Source: Bacillota bacterium (lineage in GTDB: Bacteria > Bacillota > SHA-98 > UBA4971). From it: DNA of 64,000 nt. The DNA lies in the NCBI GenBank assembly GCA_014360195.1, contig JACIXY010000001.1, positions 62,001-126,000 on the forward strand. Reading direction: 5' to 3'. The notes beneath the pieces were generated by a model. That model had not been told where the DNA came from. It did no database searches and saw nothing but the letters and a program-made list of their open reading frames with translations. Position 1 is the first letter of the stretch; each line of letters opens with the position of its first letter. Below are positions 52,154-60,074 of this stretch, piece after piece. A program made the position numbers and the translations under genes.

Positions 52154-53482
52154 ATGCTCATCATCGGGCGAGGCCGCCTCATCACCCTTGACGCCGAAGG
52201 GCGGGTCCTGGAGGACGGCGCCGTCGCCATTGCGGACGGCATCATCCGCGAGGTGGGGGCCACACACGAGGTGAGGGGGCGCCATCCGGACGCCGAGTTC
52301 ATCGATGCCGGGGGCCGCGTCATCATGCCCGGCATGATAAACACCCATATGCATCTCTACAGCACGTTCGCGCGGGGCATGGCGCTCAAGGACGCGCCGC
52401 CGCGAACGTTCATGCAGATCCTGGAACGCCTGTGGTGGAGGCTGGATAAGGCCCTGGGACCGGAGGACGTGTACGTGAGCGCTCTGGTTCCGCTCATCGA
52501 CTGCATCCGTTGCGGGACCACGACCATCCTAGACCATCACGCAAGCCCCATGGCGGTTCCGGGCAGCCTCGACGAGATAGCGCGCGCGGTGGGTGAAGCC
52601 GGCATCAGGGCGTGCCTCGCGTACGAGGTCTCCGACAGGGATGGCGAGGATATCGCGGACCAGGGCATCCGCGAGAACGTGAGATTCATCGAGAGGTGTC
52701 GGCGCGAGGGGAGCGGGCACCTCGCCGCGTCGTTCGGGCTTCACGCTCAGATTACGCTATCCGACGCCACGCTCGCGAAGTGCCGCGAGGCCGCCGAGGG
52801 GCTCGACGTGGGGTTCCACATCCATGTGGCCGAGGGGCCGGAGGATGTGGAGGACGCGCTGGCGAAGTCGGGCAAGCGGGTTGTTGAGCGGCTCGATGCC
52901 TTCGGGATCCTCGGGCCGAAAACCATTGCTGCTCACTGTGTCCACGTGGACGAGGCCGAGATGGACATCTTGCGCGAGCGCGACGTGAACGTAGTGCACA
53001 ATCCAGAGTCCAACATGGGCAACGCCGTGGGTGTGGCGCCTGTCCTGCGGATGATGGGCAAGGGCGTGAGGGTCGGCCTCGGGACCGATGGCTACACCTC
53101 CGACATGTTCGAGTCGGTGAAGGTTGCCAATATGCTCCACAAGCTTGTCGAGAGGAACCCGAGCGCGGCGTGGGCCGAGGTGCCAGCCATGATATTCGAG
53201 AACAACAGGGAGATCGCCCGCCGCGTTTTCGGGCGCAGGCTGGGCGTGCTCGAGCCAGGGGCTGCAGGTGACGTCATAGTCGTGGACTACCACCCGCCGA
53301 CGCCGCTGGACCCGTCCAACTACTACGGCCACGTCCTGTTCGGGATGAGCGGCGGCCTGGTAGACACGACGGTGGTGGCCGGGCGTGTGCTCATGCGCGG
53401 CCGCAGGCTTACGGGGCTCGACGAGGAGAGGATCACGGCCCGCTCGCGCGAGCTTGCGAGGCGGGTGTGGAAGAGGTTCTAA
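52154..53482 (+). CDS. ssnA: SsnA-type aminohydrolase
   Basis: A 442-residue metal-dependent amidohydrolase of the SsnA group. Zinc ligands and acid residues are in NTHMHLYSTFARG, HIHVAEG, IAAHCVHVDE and GLGTDGYTSDMFE, and YEVSDRDGED is characteristic of SsnA. In E. coli ssnA lies in the selenium-linked molybdenum hydroxylase cluster; the substrate is not established, and the fold suits deamination of guanine-like or related bases. ATG 52154 follows GGAAGGGGG. The TAA stop falls at the left end of repeat copy 4. Confidence 0.88.
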   Translation: MLIIGRGRLITLDAEGRVLEDGAVAIADGIIREVGATHEVRGRHPDAEFIDAGGRVIMPGMINTHMHLYSTFARGMALKDAPPRTFMQILERLWWRLDKALGPEDVYVSALVPLIDCIRCGTTTILDHHASPMAVPGSLDEIARAVGEAGIRACLAYEVSDRDGEDIADQGIRENVRFIERCRREGSGHLAASFGLHAQITLSDATLAKCREAAEGLDVGFHIHVAEGPEDVEDALAKSGKRVVERLDAFGILGPKTIAAHCVHVDEAEMDILRERDVNVVHNPESNMGNAVGVAPVLRMMGKGVRVGLGTDGYTSDMFESVKVANMLHKLVERNPSAAWAEVPAMIFENNREIARRVFGRRLGVLEPGAAGDVIVVDYHPPTPLDPSNYYGHVLFGMSGGLVDTTVVAGRVLMRGRRLTGLDEERITARSRELARRVWKRF

Positions 53483-53602
53483 GCGAGGGTGCAGAAGTGC
53501 TCCCGGCTTTTAGGAGGGGTTGCCGGTGACTCAAAGCGAGAGTGCAGCACCGGCAACCCGGCAACCACTGAAAAAGGGACAAGAACTGGCGCACCCTCAC
53601 TT
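53481..53602 (+). repeat. Dispersed structured repeat, copy 4 (short form)
   Basis: A 122-bp copy, the same length as copy A. Left end AAGCGAGGGTGC pairs with GCACCCTCACTT at the right with one mismatch. Core GGGTTGCCGGTG/CACCGGCAACCC is perfect, and the 19-base centre reads ACTC...GAGAGTGCAG. The ssnA stop codon (53480-53482) overlaps the left end. Confidence 0.85.
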
Positions 53603-53641
53603 TGTGCCGCCTGTACCGTCGCAAAGAAAGGTGAGAGACTT

Positions 53642-55033
53642 ATGAAGCGTAAGCCGATCTACGGTCCCACATTCGAGGAGATGCTGCATCCTGAACGCAT
53701 AGACCCGGCGGTGAGGGAAAGAGCCGTCAAGGCGCTTGAGGAGGACGTGCTCGACCCCATCAACCTGTACAACATCACGTGGAAGGGGCCTGACAACAAA
53801 GTAAGGTACTTCCTCGTGCCGAGAGAGCTGACAGGCGTGGAGCCTAACATCATTTTGCTGTACAGCAGGGATTTTCCCACCGGCAGCCACAAGGTGGGCG
53901 CGACCTACTCCGTGGCCATCGAGAAGCAGCTCCGCGGCGATATCCGCCCAGGCGAGCACACGCTGGTCTGGCCCTCCACAGGGAACTACGGAATCGGCGG
54001 GGCCTGGGTCGGCCCGAGGATGGGATATGACTCCCTGGTCATCCTTCCGGAGCAGATGAGCGCGGAGCGCTTCGAGAAAATAGCGTACTACGGGGCGCGG
54101 GTCATCGCGACCCCGGGATGCGAGAGCAACGTCAAAGAGATCTACGATAAGTGCAAGGAACTGGTCAGAGCCGACCCTGAGCGGGTGCGCGTCTTGAACC
54201 AGTTCGAGGAGATGGGGAACTACCGATTCCATTACTATGTGACCGGCAACAGCATAGTCGAGGCCGTGCGGGAGCTGGCGGAGAAAGGCATCGGAAACGG
54301 GAGAACGGCCGCCTTTGTCTCGGCGATGGGCTCCGCGGGGACCATCGCTGCCGGGGACCGTCTCAAAGAGGTGTTTTATGAGACGCGCATCGTGGGCCTC
54401 GAGCCGATCCAGTGCCCGACGCTTTCGTACAACGGGTACGGCGCCCACGACATCCAGGGGATCGGCGACAAGCACGTTACGTGGATCCACAATGTCAACA
54501 ACATGGACGCCATGATGTGCATCGATGATCTCGAATGTAAAAAGGGTCTCCAGCTCCTGACTGACCCTGTCGGAATGGAGTATCTCGCGGACGAGGTGGG
54601 AATCGACGCGGCGACGGTCGAGACGCTGTCCGGCATCATCGGGATCTCGGGCGTCTGCAACATCCTGGGTGCGATCAAAACCGCCAAGTTCTACGAGTTC
54701 GGCCCTAACGACAACATCGTCACCGTCGCCACGGACGCCATCGACCGGTACAGGTCGGTGATGAAAGCTCTGTCCGACACGTACGGCAAGATGGACCGCG
54801 TAAAGGCGGCGAGCCGCCACGAGGCGATATTCCTTTCGGCCAAACTCGACCACATCGTTGAGGGGACGGTGGAGAACCGCAAGCGGTGGCATAACCTCAA
54901 GTACTACACCTGGGTTGAGCAGCAGGGCAAGACCGTTGAGGAGCTCAACGCGCAGAAGAGCCAGGAATACTGGGTAAAGCAACGAGCGATGATCCCCGAG
55001 CTTGACGCCATGATCCGCGCCGCCCGCGGGTAA
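53642..55033 (+). CDS. Fold-type II PLP-dependent enzyme
   Basis: A 463-residue PLP enzyme of the cysteine synthase/threonine dehydratase fold. The PLP lysine lies in GSHKVGATYSVA (about residue 85), the phosphate loop in WPSTGNYGIGGAW, and SAMGSAGTIAAGDRL is a second binding loop. It differs from diaminopropionate ammonia-lyase (YgeX) that occupies this place in E. coli. A lyase or beta-replacement activity on an amino acid from ring breakdown is an inference. ATG 53642 follows AAAGGTGAGAG, 39 bases after repeat copy 4. Confidence 0.75.
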   Translation: MKRKPIYGPTFEEMLHPERIDPAVRERAVKALEEDVLDPINLYNITWKGPDNKVRYFLVPRELTGVEPNIILLYSRDFPTGSHKVGATYSVAIEKQLRGDIRPGEHTLVWPSTGNYGIGGAWVGPRMGYDSLVILPEQMSAERFEKIAYYGARVIATPGCESNVKEIYDKCKELVRADPERVRVLNQFEEMGNYRFHYYVTGNSIVEAVRELAEKGIGNGRTAAFVSAMGSAGTIAAGDRLKEVFYETRIVGLEPIQCPTLSYNGYGAHDIQGIGDKHVTWIHNVNNMDAMMCIDDLECKKGLQLLTDPVGMEYLADEVGIDAATVETLSGIIGISGVCNILGAIKTAKFYEFGPNDNIVTVATDAIDRYRSVMKALSDTYGKMDRVKAASRHEAIFLSAKLDHIVEGTVENRKRWHNLKYYTWVEQQGKTVEELNAQKSQEYWVKQRAMIPELDAMIRAARG

Positions 55034-55161
55034 GTGCGCCCGTGGCTGCCCGGGGATAATGGCTCACGGCCGGCGACCCCCCTCTGTGACCGCGGTTGGA
55101 AGGATTGTCGCACGCTGCGCCGAATATTCATAACAAAAGAACCATAAGGTGCTAAGGGCTC

Positions 55162-55236
55162 ACTCTCATATAGACCTGATAATCGTGGGTTCAGGCGTTT
55201 CTACCAGGAGGCCGCAACCAACCTGGCTATGAGAGG
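55162..55236 (+). promoter_or_regulatory. Purine riboswitch-like aptamer
   Basis: P1 is CTCTCAT/ATGAGAG (55163-55169 and 55229-55235). J2/3 contains the hallmark GTTTCTACC (55197-55205), P2 has CCTGA/TCAGG, P3 has CCAGG/CCTGG, and loops ATCGTGG and CCGCAAC keep the GG and CC used for the loop-loop contact. The base at the specificity position (GGCTATG) is C, as in the guanine class. Two junction positions differ from consensus (TATAG for TATAA, GGCTAT for GACTAT). It lies between the PLP gene and the hydrogenase operon. Confidence 0.82.
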
Positions 55237-55274
55237 GCGTCCGGGGATCGTTTGCTCGATCTCGGCGCCCCAGG

Positions 55275-55299
55275 CCAGTTGAGGCAGCCTCCTGGTTTT
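55275..55299 (+). terminator. Intrinsic terminator, expression platform of the riboswitch
   Basis: CCAG (55275-55278) and GAGG (55281-55284) pair with CCTC and CTGG (55288-55295) around a CAG loop, then TTTT. It stands 40 bases after the aptamer; an alternative GATCG/CGATC hairpin lies between. The layout fits ligand-controlled termination. Confidence 0.65.
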
Positions 55300-55708
55300 A
55301 TGCTATTGTGGGATGGAACTGCGTTGTGGGTTGTGGCATGGAACTGCGCCCTGAGCGGCGTCGATAGAGCGGTATCCGTGCGCAAGCAGACTTCAAGCAG
55401 AGAAGCAGCTCCGTTGCACAAGCCATTGCGAGCCGCGTTTACCCGAACCTCCCTCTACTTCCGTGCCGGCCATCCACCAAGGGAGAGGGGGCAACCGGGT
55501 ACCGGTAGGTCTGGTGGCGGACGCTGACGCACGGTGGGCGGGGCGAGCGGAGAAAGTGGAGCCGAAAGTGGAGCAGAAAGTGGAAGGCACGCCGGTTACA
55601 GAGTACCGAGAGAGGCGGGTGTTGCGGGCGGCGCGGTCCCGGCCGCTGGAAAGGGTCAAGACCGAGCGCAAACGATAAGGACAAGAACGAGAACCGGAGG
55701 TGAGGGAT
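55300..55708 (+). other. Untranslated interval between riboswitch and hydrogenase gene
   Basis: About 410 bases with no supported gene. The short frames here have no ribosome site. The last part is made of AGAAAGTGGAGCC-like and GACAAGAACGAG-like purine repeats and ends in CGGAGGTGA, the hydrogenase ribosome site. Confidence 0.4.
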
Positions 55709-57793
55709 ATGCCGGAGATCTTGGTGGACGGTCAGGCGTGTTGGGTGCCTGAGGGGACGACCATCCTGGAGGCCGCGAGGCGCGCTGGAGTGGGGGTGCC
55801 GACCCTGTGCCACCATCCGTGGCTCGAGCACGGCGCCGCGTGCGGGGTGTGCGTGGTCGAGGTGGAGGGCAGGGGGGACCTGGTGACCGCGTGCGACCAC
55901 ACCGTGGAGCCGGGCATGATCGTTCGTACTGCCACCGACAGGGTAATGGCAAGGCGTCGCGAGGTTGTGTCGTTCCTCTTTGCCCAGCACCCGGGGGAGT
56001 GCCTCGTGTGCGAGCGGAGAGCGTACTGTGAGCTAAAGAGGCTTGGCGACGAGCTTGGGGTGCGCTCGCGCAGGCTTCCAGTGAAACGACGGAAGCTGGC
56101 GGTGGACAGGACGGGGCTCGCGATAGTCCGCGACCCGAACAAGTGCGTCATGTGCGGAAGGTGCGTTGCAGCATGCAGCAAGATGCACGACATGGCTCCC
56201 TATAGGGTCCTGACCGCTGAGGTCGAGGAGGCTAGAGGTGTCGTCGAGCGGGGCGGCGCACAGGCGACCCTTGGCGACGAGTGGGCCCGGTGCCGCTCAC
56301 TTGCCTTCGAGGACAGGGTCACCGACACACAGTGCGTTGAGTGCGGGCAGTGCGTGGCGGCGTGCCCCACGGGGGCCCTCTCGGAGAAGTCCCAGCTTGT
56401 CAGGGTGAGGCGCTCGCTCGCGGATCGCGGGCTCGTCACGGTGGCCCAGACGGCGCCCGCGCTCAGGGCCACTTTCGCCGAGGCATGGGGCATGCCCTCG
56501 GGGACGGTATCCACGGGGCGGATGGTGGCCGCCCTGCGAAAGCTGGGGTTTGATAGGGTATTCGATACGGCGTTCGGGGCGGACCTTGTGGCTGTGGAAG
56601 AGGCGCACGAACTCAAGGAACGCCTGGAGGCGGGCGGGAGGCTGCCGATGTTCACATCGTGCTGCCCGGCGTGGGTGAGGTTCGTGGAGAACGAGTACCC
56701 CGGCCTCACTGCGCACCTTTCCACGTGCAAGTCGCCTCACATGATGGCGGGGGCCGCTGCCAGGGCAGTCCTCTGCGAGACCGAGGGGGTAGCCCCGAAG
56801 GACGTGTACGTCGTGTCCATGATGCCGTGCACGGCGAAAAAGTTCGAGGCCATGAGGGGGGGCGAGTCGCGTCAGCACATGGCGGGGGCTCCTGAGAGCG
56901 GAGACGGTGGAGAGGCTAGCGCACGAAGGGCGCTGCGCGACGTTGATGCCGTGCTCACCACACGCGAGCTTATTCGGCTGATCCAGTCTGTGGAAATGGA
57001 CTTCGAGTCGCTCAAGGATAGCGAGTTTGATGCGCCTCTCGGAGATGCGAGCGGGGCGGGGACGATATTTGGGACTACAGGCGGCGTCATGGACGCGGCG
57101 CTGCGCGCGCTTGCGGACGAGCTGGGCGTCAAGCTCGAGGCCGAGGCTGCCGGGGGAGCCCGGGACGCTGATGCCGGTTCAGGGCCGCAAGGCGGTGACG
57201 GATATGTGCAGCGCATTGTGAGCGTGGCGCCTGGCCCCGGCGTGGCCGAGGCCACGGTGACCCTCGGTGCCCTGACCCTGCGTGTGGCGGTGGTCCAGGG
57301 GCTTGCGGCGGCGAGGCGCATACTCGAGGAGGTCGCAGCGGGCAGGCGGCCTTACGACTTCGTGGAAGTCATGGCCTGCCCCGGCGGGTGCGTCGGCGGG
57401 GGCGGGCAGCCCATCGCAATGGACCAGGACGCTCTCCAGGGCGAGCCTGCCCGGGCGCGGGGGGCGGCGCTCCGCGCTATCGACGAGACCCTCCGGGAGA
57501 GGCATCCCCGCCGAAACCCGGCTGTCGCGGAGCTATACAGGCGCTTCCTCGGCGAGCCTGGCGGGGCGCGGGCAAGAGAGCTCCTGCACGACCCCGCGCG
57601 CCTTGCGGCTCAAGCTCATGCTCAAGCTCAAGTTCAAGCTTCGGCTCAGGCTCAAGCTCCGGCGCAGGCGCAGGGGCCAGCGCAGGCGGGCGCGGAACCG
57701 GGCTCAAGCCTGGGGTCGGGCTCGGCGGCGGGGGCGGCGAAAACCGCGAGGACAGCCGGCGCGACAGGCCAGGTGGAAGGGGGTGCACGCTGA
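55709..57793 (+). CDS. [FeFe] hydrogenase, multi-cluster
   Basis: A 694-residue hydrogenase. Domains in order: a [2Fe-2S] domain (C34, C45, C48, C62), a His-ligated [4Fe-4S] cluster (H94, C98, C101, C107), two [4Fe-4S] clusters (CVMCGRCVAAC and CVECGQCVAAC), and the H-cluster domain with TSCCPAW, MPCTAKKFEA and MACPGGCVGGGGQP. This is the layout of ferredoxin-linked enzymes such as CpI, which make or use H2. No NADH-binding subunits are next to it. The last 60 residues are an Ala/Gln repeat tail of unknown use. ATG 55709 has GGAGGTGA 5 bases upstream. It leads the operon below the riboswitch. Confidence 0.93.
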   Translation: MPEILVDGQACWVPEGTTILEAARRAGVGVPTLCHHPWLEHGAACGVCVVEVEGRGDLVTACDHTVEPGMIVRTATDRVMARRREVVSFLFAQHPGECLVCERRAYCELKRLGDELGVRSRRLPVKRRKLAVDRTGLAIVRDPNKCVMCGRCVAACSKMHDMAPYRVLTAEVEEARGVVERGGAQATLGDEWARCRSLAFEDRVTDTQCVECGQCVAACPTGALSEKSQLVRVRRSLADRGLVTVAQTAPALRATFAEAWGMPSGTVSTGRMVAALRKLGFDRVFDTAFGADLVAVEEAHELKERLEAGGRLPMFTSCCPAWVRFVENEYPGLTAHLSTCKSPHMMAGAAARAVLCETEGVAPKDVYVVSMMPCTAKKFEAMRGGESRQHMAGAPESGDGGEASARRALRDVDAVLTTRELIRLIQSVEMDFESLKDSEFDAPLGDASGAGTIFGTTGGVMDAALRALADELGVKLEAEAAGGARDADAGSGPQGGDGYVQRIVSVAPGPGVAEATVTLGALTLRVAVVQGLAAARRILEEVAAGRRPYDFVEVMACPGGCVGGGGQPIAMDQDALQGEPARARGAALRAIDETLRERHPRRNPAVAELYRRFLGEPGGARARELLHDPARLAAQAHAQAQVQASAQAQAPAQAQGPAQAGAEPGSSLGSGSAAGAAKTARTAGATGQVEGGAR

Positions 57794-57794
57794 C

Positions 57795-58229
57795 ATGGCG
57801 GCCAGCGCCAGTGTGGACGTGCTAACGCAAGGGAATGACAGGGACATCCGGACGTTCAACCCGGAGAAGTGTAGCGGGTGCCGGAACTGTGAGCTTGCCT
57901 GTTCCATCGCCCACTTCGGCGCATTCAACCCGAGACGGGCGCGAATACAGGTGCTCCGGCAGGGGTGTCGCGAGGAGATCCGCGTGTGCAACCACTGCGA
58001 GGACCACCCGTGCATTGCGGCGTGCAAGAGGGGGGCGCTCGCCTGGGACGACGGCGAGGTCTTCGTGGACGACGCCGCCTGCAACCTCTGCGGGGACTGC
58101 ATCGCGGCGTGCCCGTCCGGCGGGATACGCATATTCGACGAGACCCTTCTCATCTGCGATCTCTGCCATGGTGACCCCATGTGCGTGAAGTTCTGCACCA
58201 CCGGGGCCCTGACCCTGAAGGCGAGGTGA
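57795..58229 (+). CDS. Polyferredoxin electron-transfer subunit
   Basis: A 144-residue 4Fe-4S protein. Four cysteine groups are seen: CSGCRNCELAC, CNHCEDHPCIAAC, CNLCGDCIAAC and CDLCHGDPMCVKFC, for about four clusters. This resembles the HycB/CooF/AOR-linked small subunits. It lies one base after the hydrogenase gene and 7 bases before the AOR gene, so it most likely carries electrons between AOR, ferredoxin and hydrogenase. ATG 57795 is chosen from context. Confidence 0.9.
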   Translation: MAASASVDVLTQGNDRDIRTFNPEKCSGCRNCELACSIAHFGAFNPRRARIQVLRQGCREEIRVCNHCEDHPCIAACKRGALAWDDGEVFVDDAACNLCGDCIAACPSGGIRIFDETLLICDLCHGDPMCVKFCTTGALTLKAR

Positions 58230-58235
58230 CGGCGG

Positions 58236-60074
58236 GTGTCATACATGGATATGCTGCTCTGGGTGGACCTTACCGGGGGTCGCACACGCAAAACCAGGAT
58301 ACCGGAGGAGTGGAAGTCCTGCTACCTCGGGGGCCGCGGGTTTACGTCGAAGGTCCTCTACGATCTGGTGGACGCCGACACGGATCCTCTCTCGCCTGAA
58401 AACATCCTGACCATTGCCACAGGCCCTCTCGACGGGACCCTTTCCCCCTCGTCGGGCAGGTTCACCGTGGGATGCCGGTCGCCGCTGACCGGACTTCTCG
58501 GGGACGCTAACTCCGGTGGGCATTTCGGCCCTGAGCTGCGATTTGCAGGCTACGACGCCGTGATCATCCGGGGCAGGGCAAAAGGGCCGACCTACGTCTT
58601 CATCGATGACGATCACGTGGAGTTGCGCGACGCGTCGCACCTTTGGGGACGCGGCGTGTTCGATACCATCAGGCTCCTTGAAGAGACACATGGGAAAGAC
58701 ATTAAGGTCATCGCCATAGGCCAGGCCGGCGAGAACCTGGTTCCCTATGCGAACATCATGGCTGCGGGCCACAACGCCGCCGGGCGCACCGGCGTGGGTG
58801 CGGTCATGGGGTCCAAGAACCTCAAGGCCATTGCCGTGCGCGGATCCGGTGACATCCCCGTGGCCGACGACGAGAGGTTCCTCGCGAAGGTCCGCGAGTG
58901 CCATAGGAAGCTCATGGCAGACCCAACCTACCAGGACTTCTCCGAGTACGGCACGCTCATCCTCGTCGACATCGCCCAAGCGAGTGGCGGGCTTTCAACG
59001 AGGAACGGGCAGCTCGGCCTGTTCGAGCAATACGAAAAGATCTCGAGCCACATCTACCAGGACACCTACAAGCTCGCTTCGAAGGCGTGCTTCTCGTGCA
59101 TCCTGCACTGCAAGAACTATGCCCGCGTGACTTCCCCGCCGTATGAGTGCGAGAACATGGGCCCCGAGTACGAAACCATGGTCACGCTGGGAAGCAGGGT
59201 GGGCGTGGGGTCGCTCGCGGCTATTCTCAAGGCCAACCAGCTCGCCAACGACTACGGGCTTGACACGATATCCGCCGGGACGAGCATCGCGTTCCTCATG
59301 GAGTGCTCACAACGCGGCCTCATCGACGAGAAGTACGAGTGGGGGGACGCCGAGTTCGTCCTCGACTGCCTGCACAAGATCGCCTACCGTGATGGTATCG
59401 GCGAGTTCCTCGCGAGGGGCGTGCGGGCCATGTCCGCCGAGATCCCGGGGAGCGAGGGGTTTGCCCTTCATGTTAAAGGGCTCGAGCTTCCGGCCTTCGA
59501 TGTGCGCACGGGCAAAGGCTTCGCCCTGGGCGAGGCCGTGGCGAGCCGGGGCGGCGACCACCTCCGGGCTCTCCCCAACTTTGAGCTTCTCAGCAAAACG
59601 AGGGAGGAGGGGATCCGCTGGTTCGGGACCCCTGATTGCGTGAACCCATACACCGAGAGCGGCAAGGTCGGCATGGTCATATGGCACGAGAACTACGGCG
59701 CGGTGTGCGACTCGGCGGAGATATGCAAGTACTGCACGTTTGCGACCTACGCCATCATGCCGCAGGATGTCGCCGACCTCATGACCTTCGCAGTCGGGCG
59801 AAAGTACTCTGAGGCGGACCTCCTCGCCGCAGGCGAGAGAATTGTTAACATAGAAAGGATGTTCAACCTGCGGTGCGGCATGACGCCGCGCGATGATACC
59901 CTTCCCAGGCGCTTCCTGCAGGAGGGCCTCCCCGAAGGGCCTGCGAAAGGTGTCACAGTGGACCTTGCGAAGATGCTCCCGGAGTACTACTCCGGGCGCG
60001 GCTGGACAAAAGACGGGGTCCCCACTCGCGAGAAGCTGGAGGAGCTCGGAATAGAAGCGAAAGGAGTGGCGTAG
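58236..60074 (+). CDS. Aldehyde:ferredoxin oxidoreductase, tungsten type
   Basis: A 612-residue AOR family enzyme with tungsten or molybdenum bis-pterin and one [4Fe-4S] cluster. N-terminal WVDLTGG and YLGGRGFTSKVLYD, AGHNAAGRTGVGAVMGSKNLKA for pterin binding, CFSCILHC for three cluster cysteines and the CKYC segment for the fourth are visible. It oxidises aldehydes to acids, or the reverse with low-potential ferredoxin. Close links to the polyferredoxin and hydrogenase suggest electron disposal as H2. GTG 58236; ATG 58248 is possible. Confidence 0.92.
   Translation: MSYMDMLLWVDLTGGRTRKTRIPEEWKSCYLGGRGFTSKVLYDLVDADTDPLSPENILTIATGPLDGTLSPSSGRFTVGCRSPLTGLLGDANSGGHFGPELRFAGYDAVIIRGRAKGPTYVFIDDDHVELRDASHLWGRGVFDTIRLLEETHGKDIKVIAIGQAGENLVPYANIMAAGHNAAGRTGVGAVMGSKNLKAIAVRGSGDIPVADDERFLAKVRECHRKLMADPTYQDFSEYGTLILVDIAQASGGLSTRNGQLGLFEQYEKISSHIYQDTYKLASKACFSCILHCKNYARVTSPPYECENMGPEYETMVTLGSRVGVGSLAAILKANQLANDYGLDTISAGTSIAFLMECSQRGLIDEKYEWGDAEFVLDCLHKIAYRDGIGEFLARGVRAMSAEIPGSEGFALHVKGLELPAFDVRTGKGFALGEAVASRGGDHLRALPNFELLSKTREEGIRWFGTPDCVNPYTESGKVGMVIWHENYGAVCDSAEICKYCTFATYAIMPQDVADLMTFAVGRKYSEADLLAAGERIVNIERMFNLRCGMTPRDDTLPRRFLQEGLPEGPAKGVTVDLAKMLPEYYSGRGWTKDGVPTREKLEELGIEAKGVA

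Noticed and set aside
55252-55527. 91-residue frame after the riboswitch
   Set aside because: It starts before the terminator, has no ribosome site and no recognisable domain.
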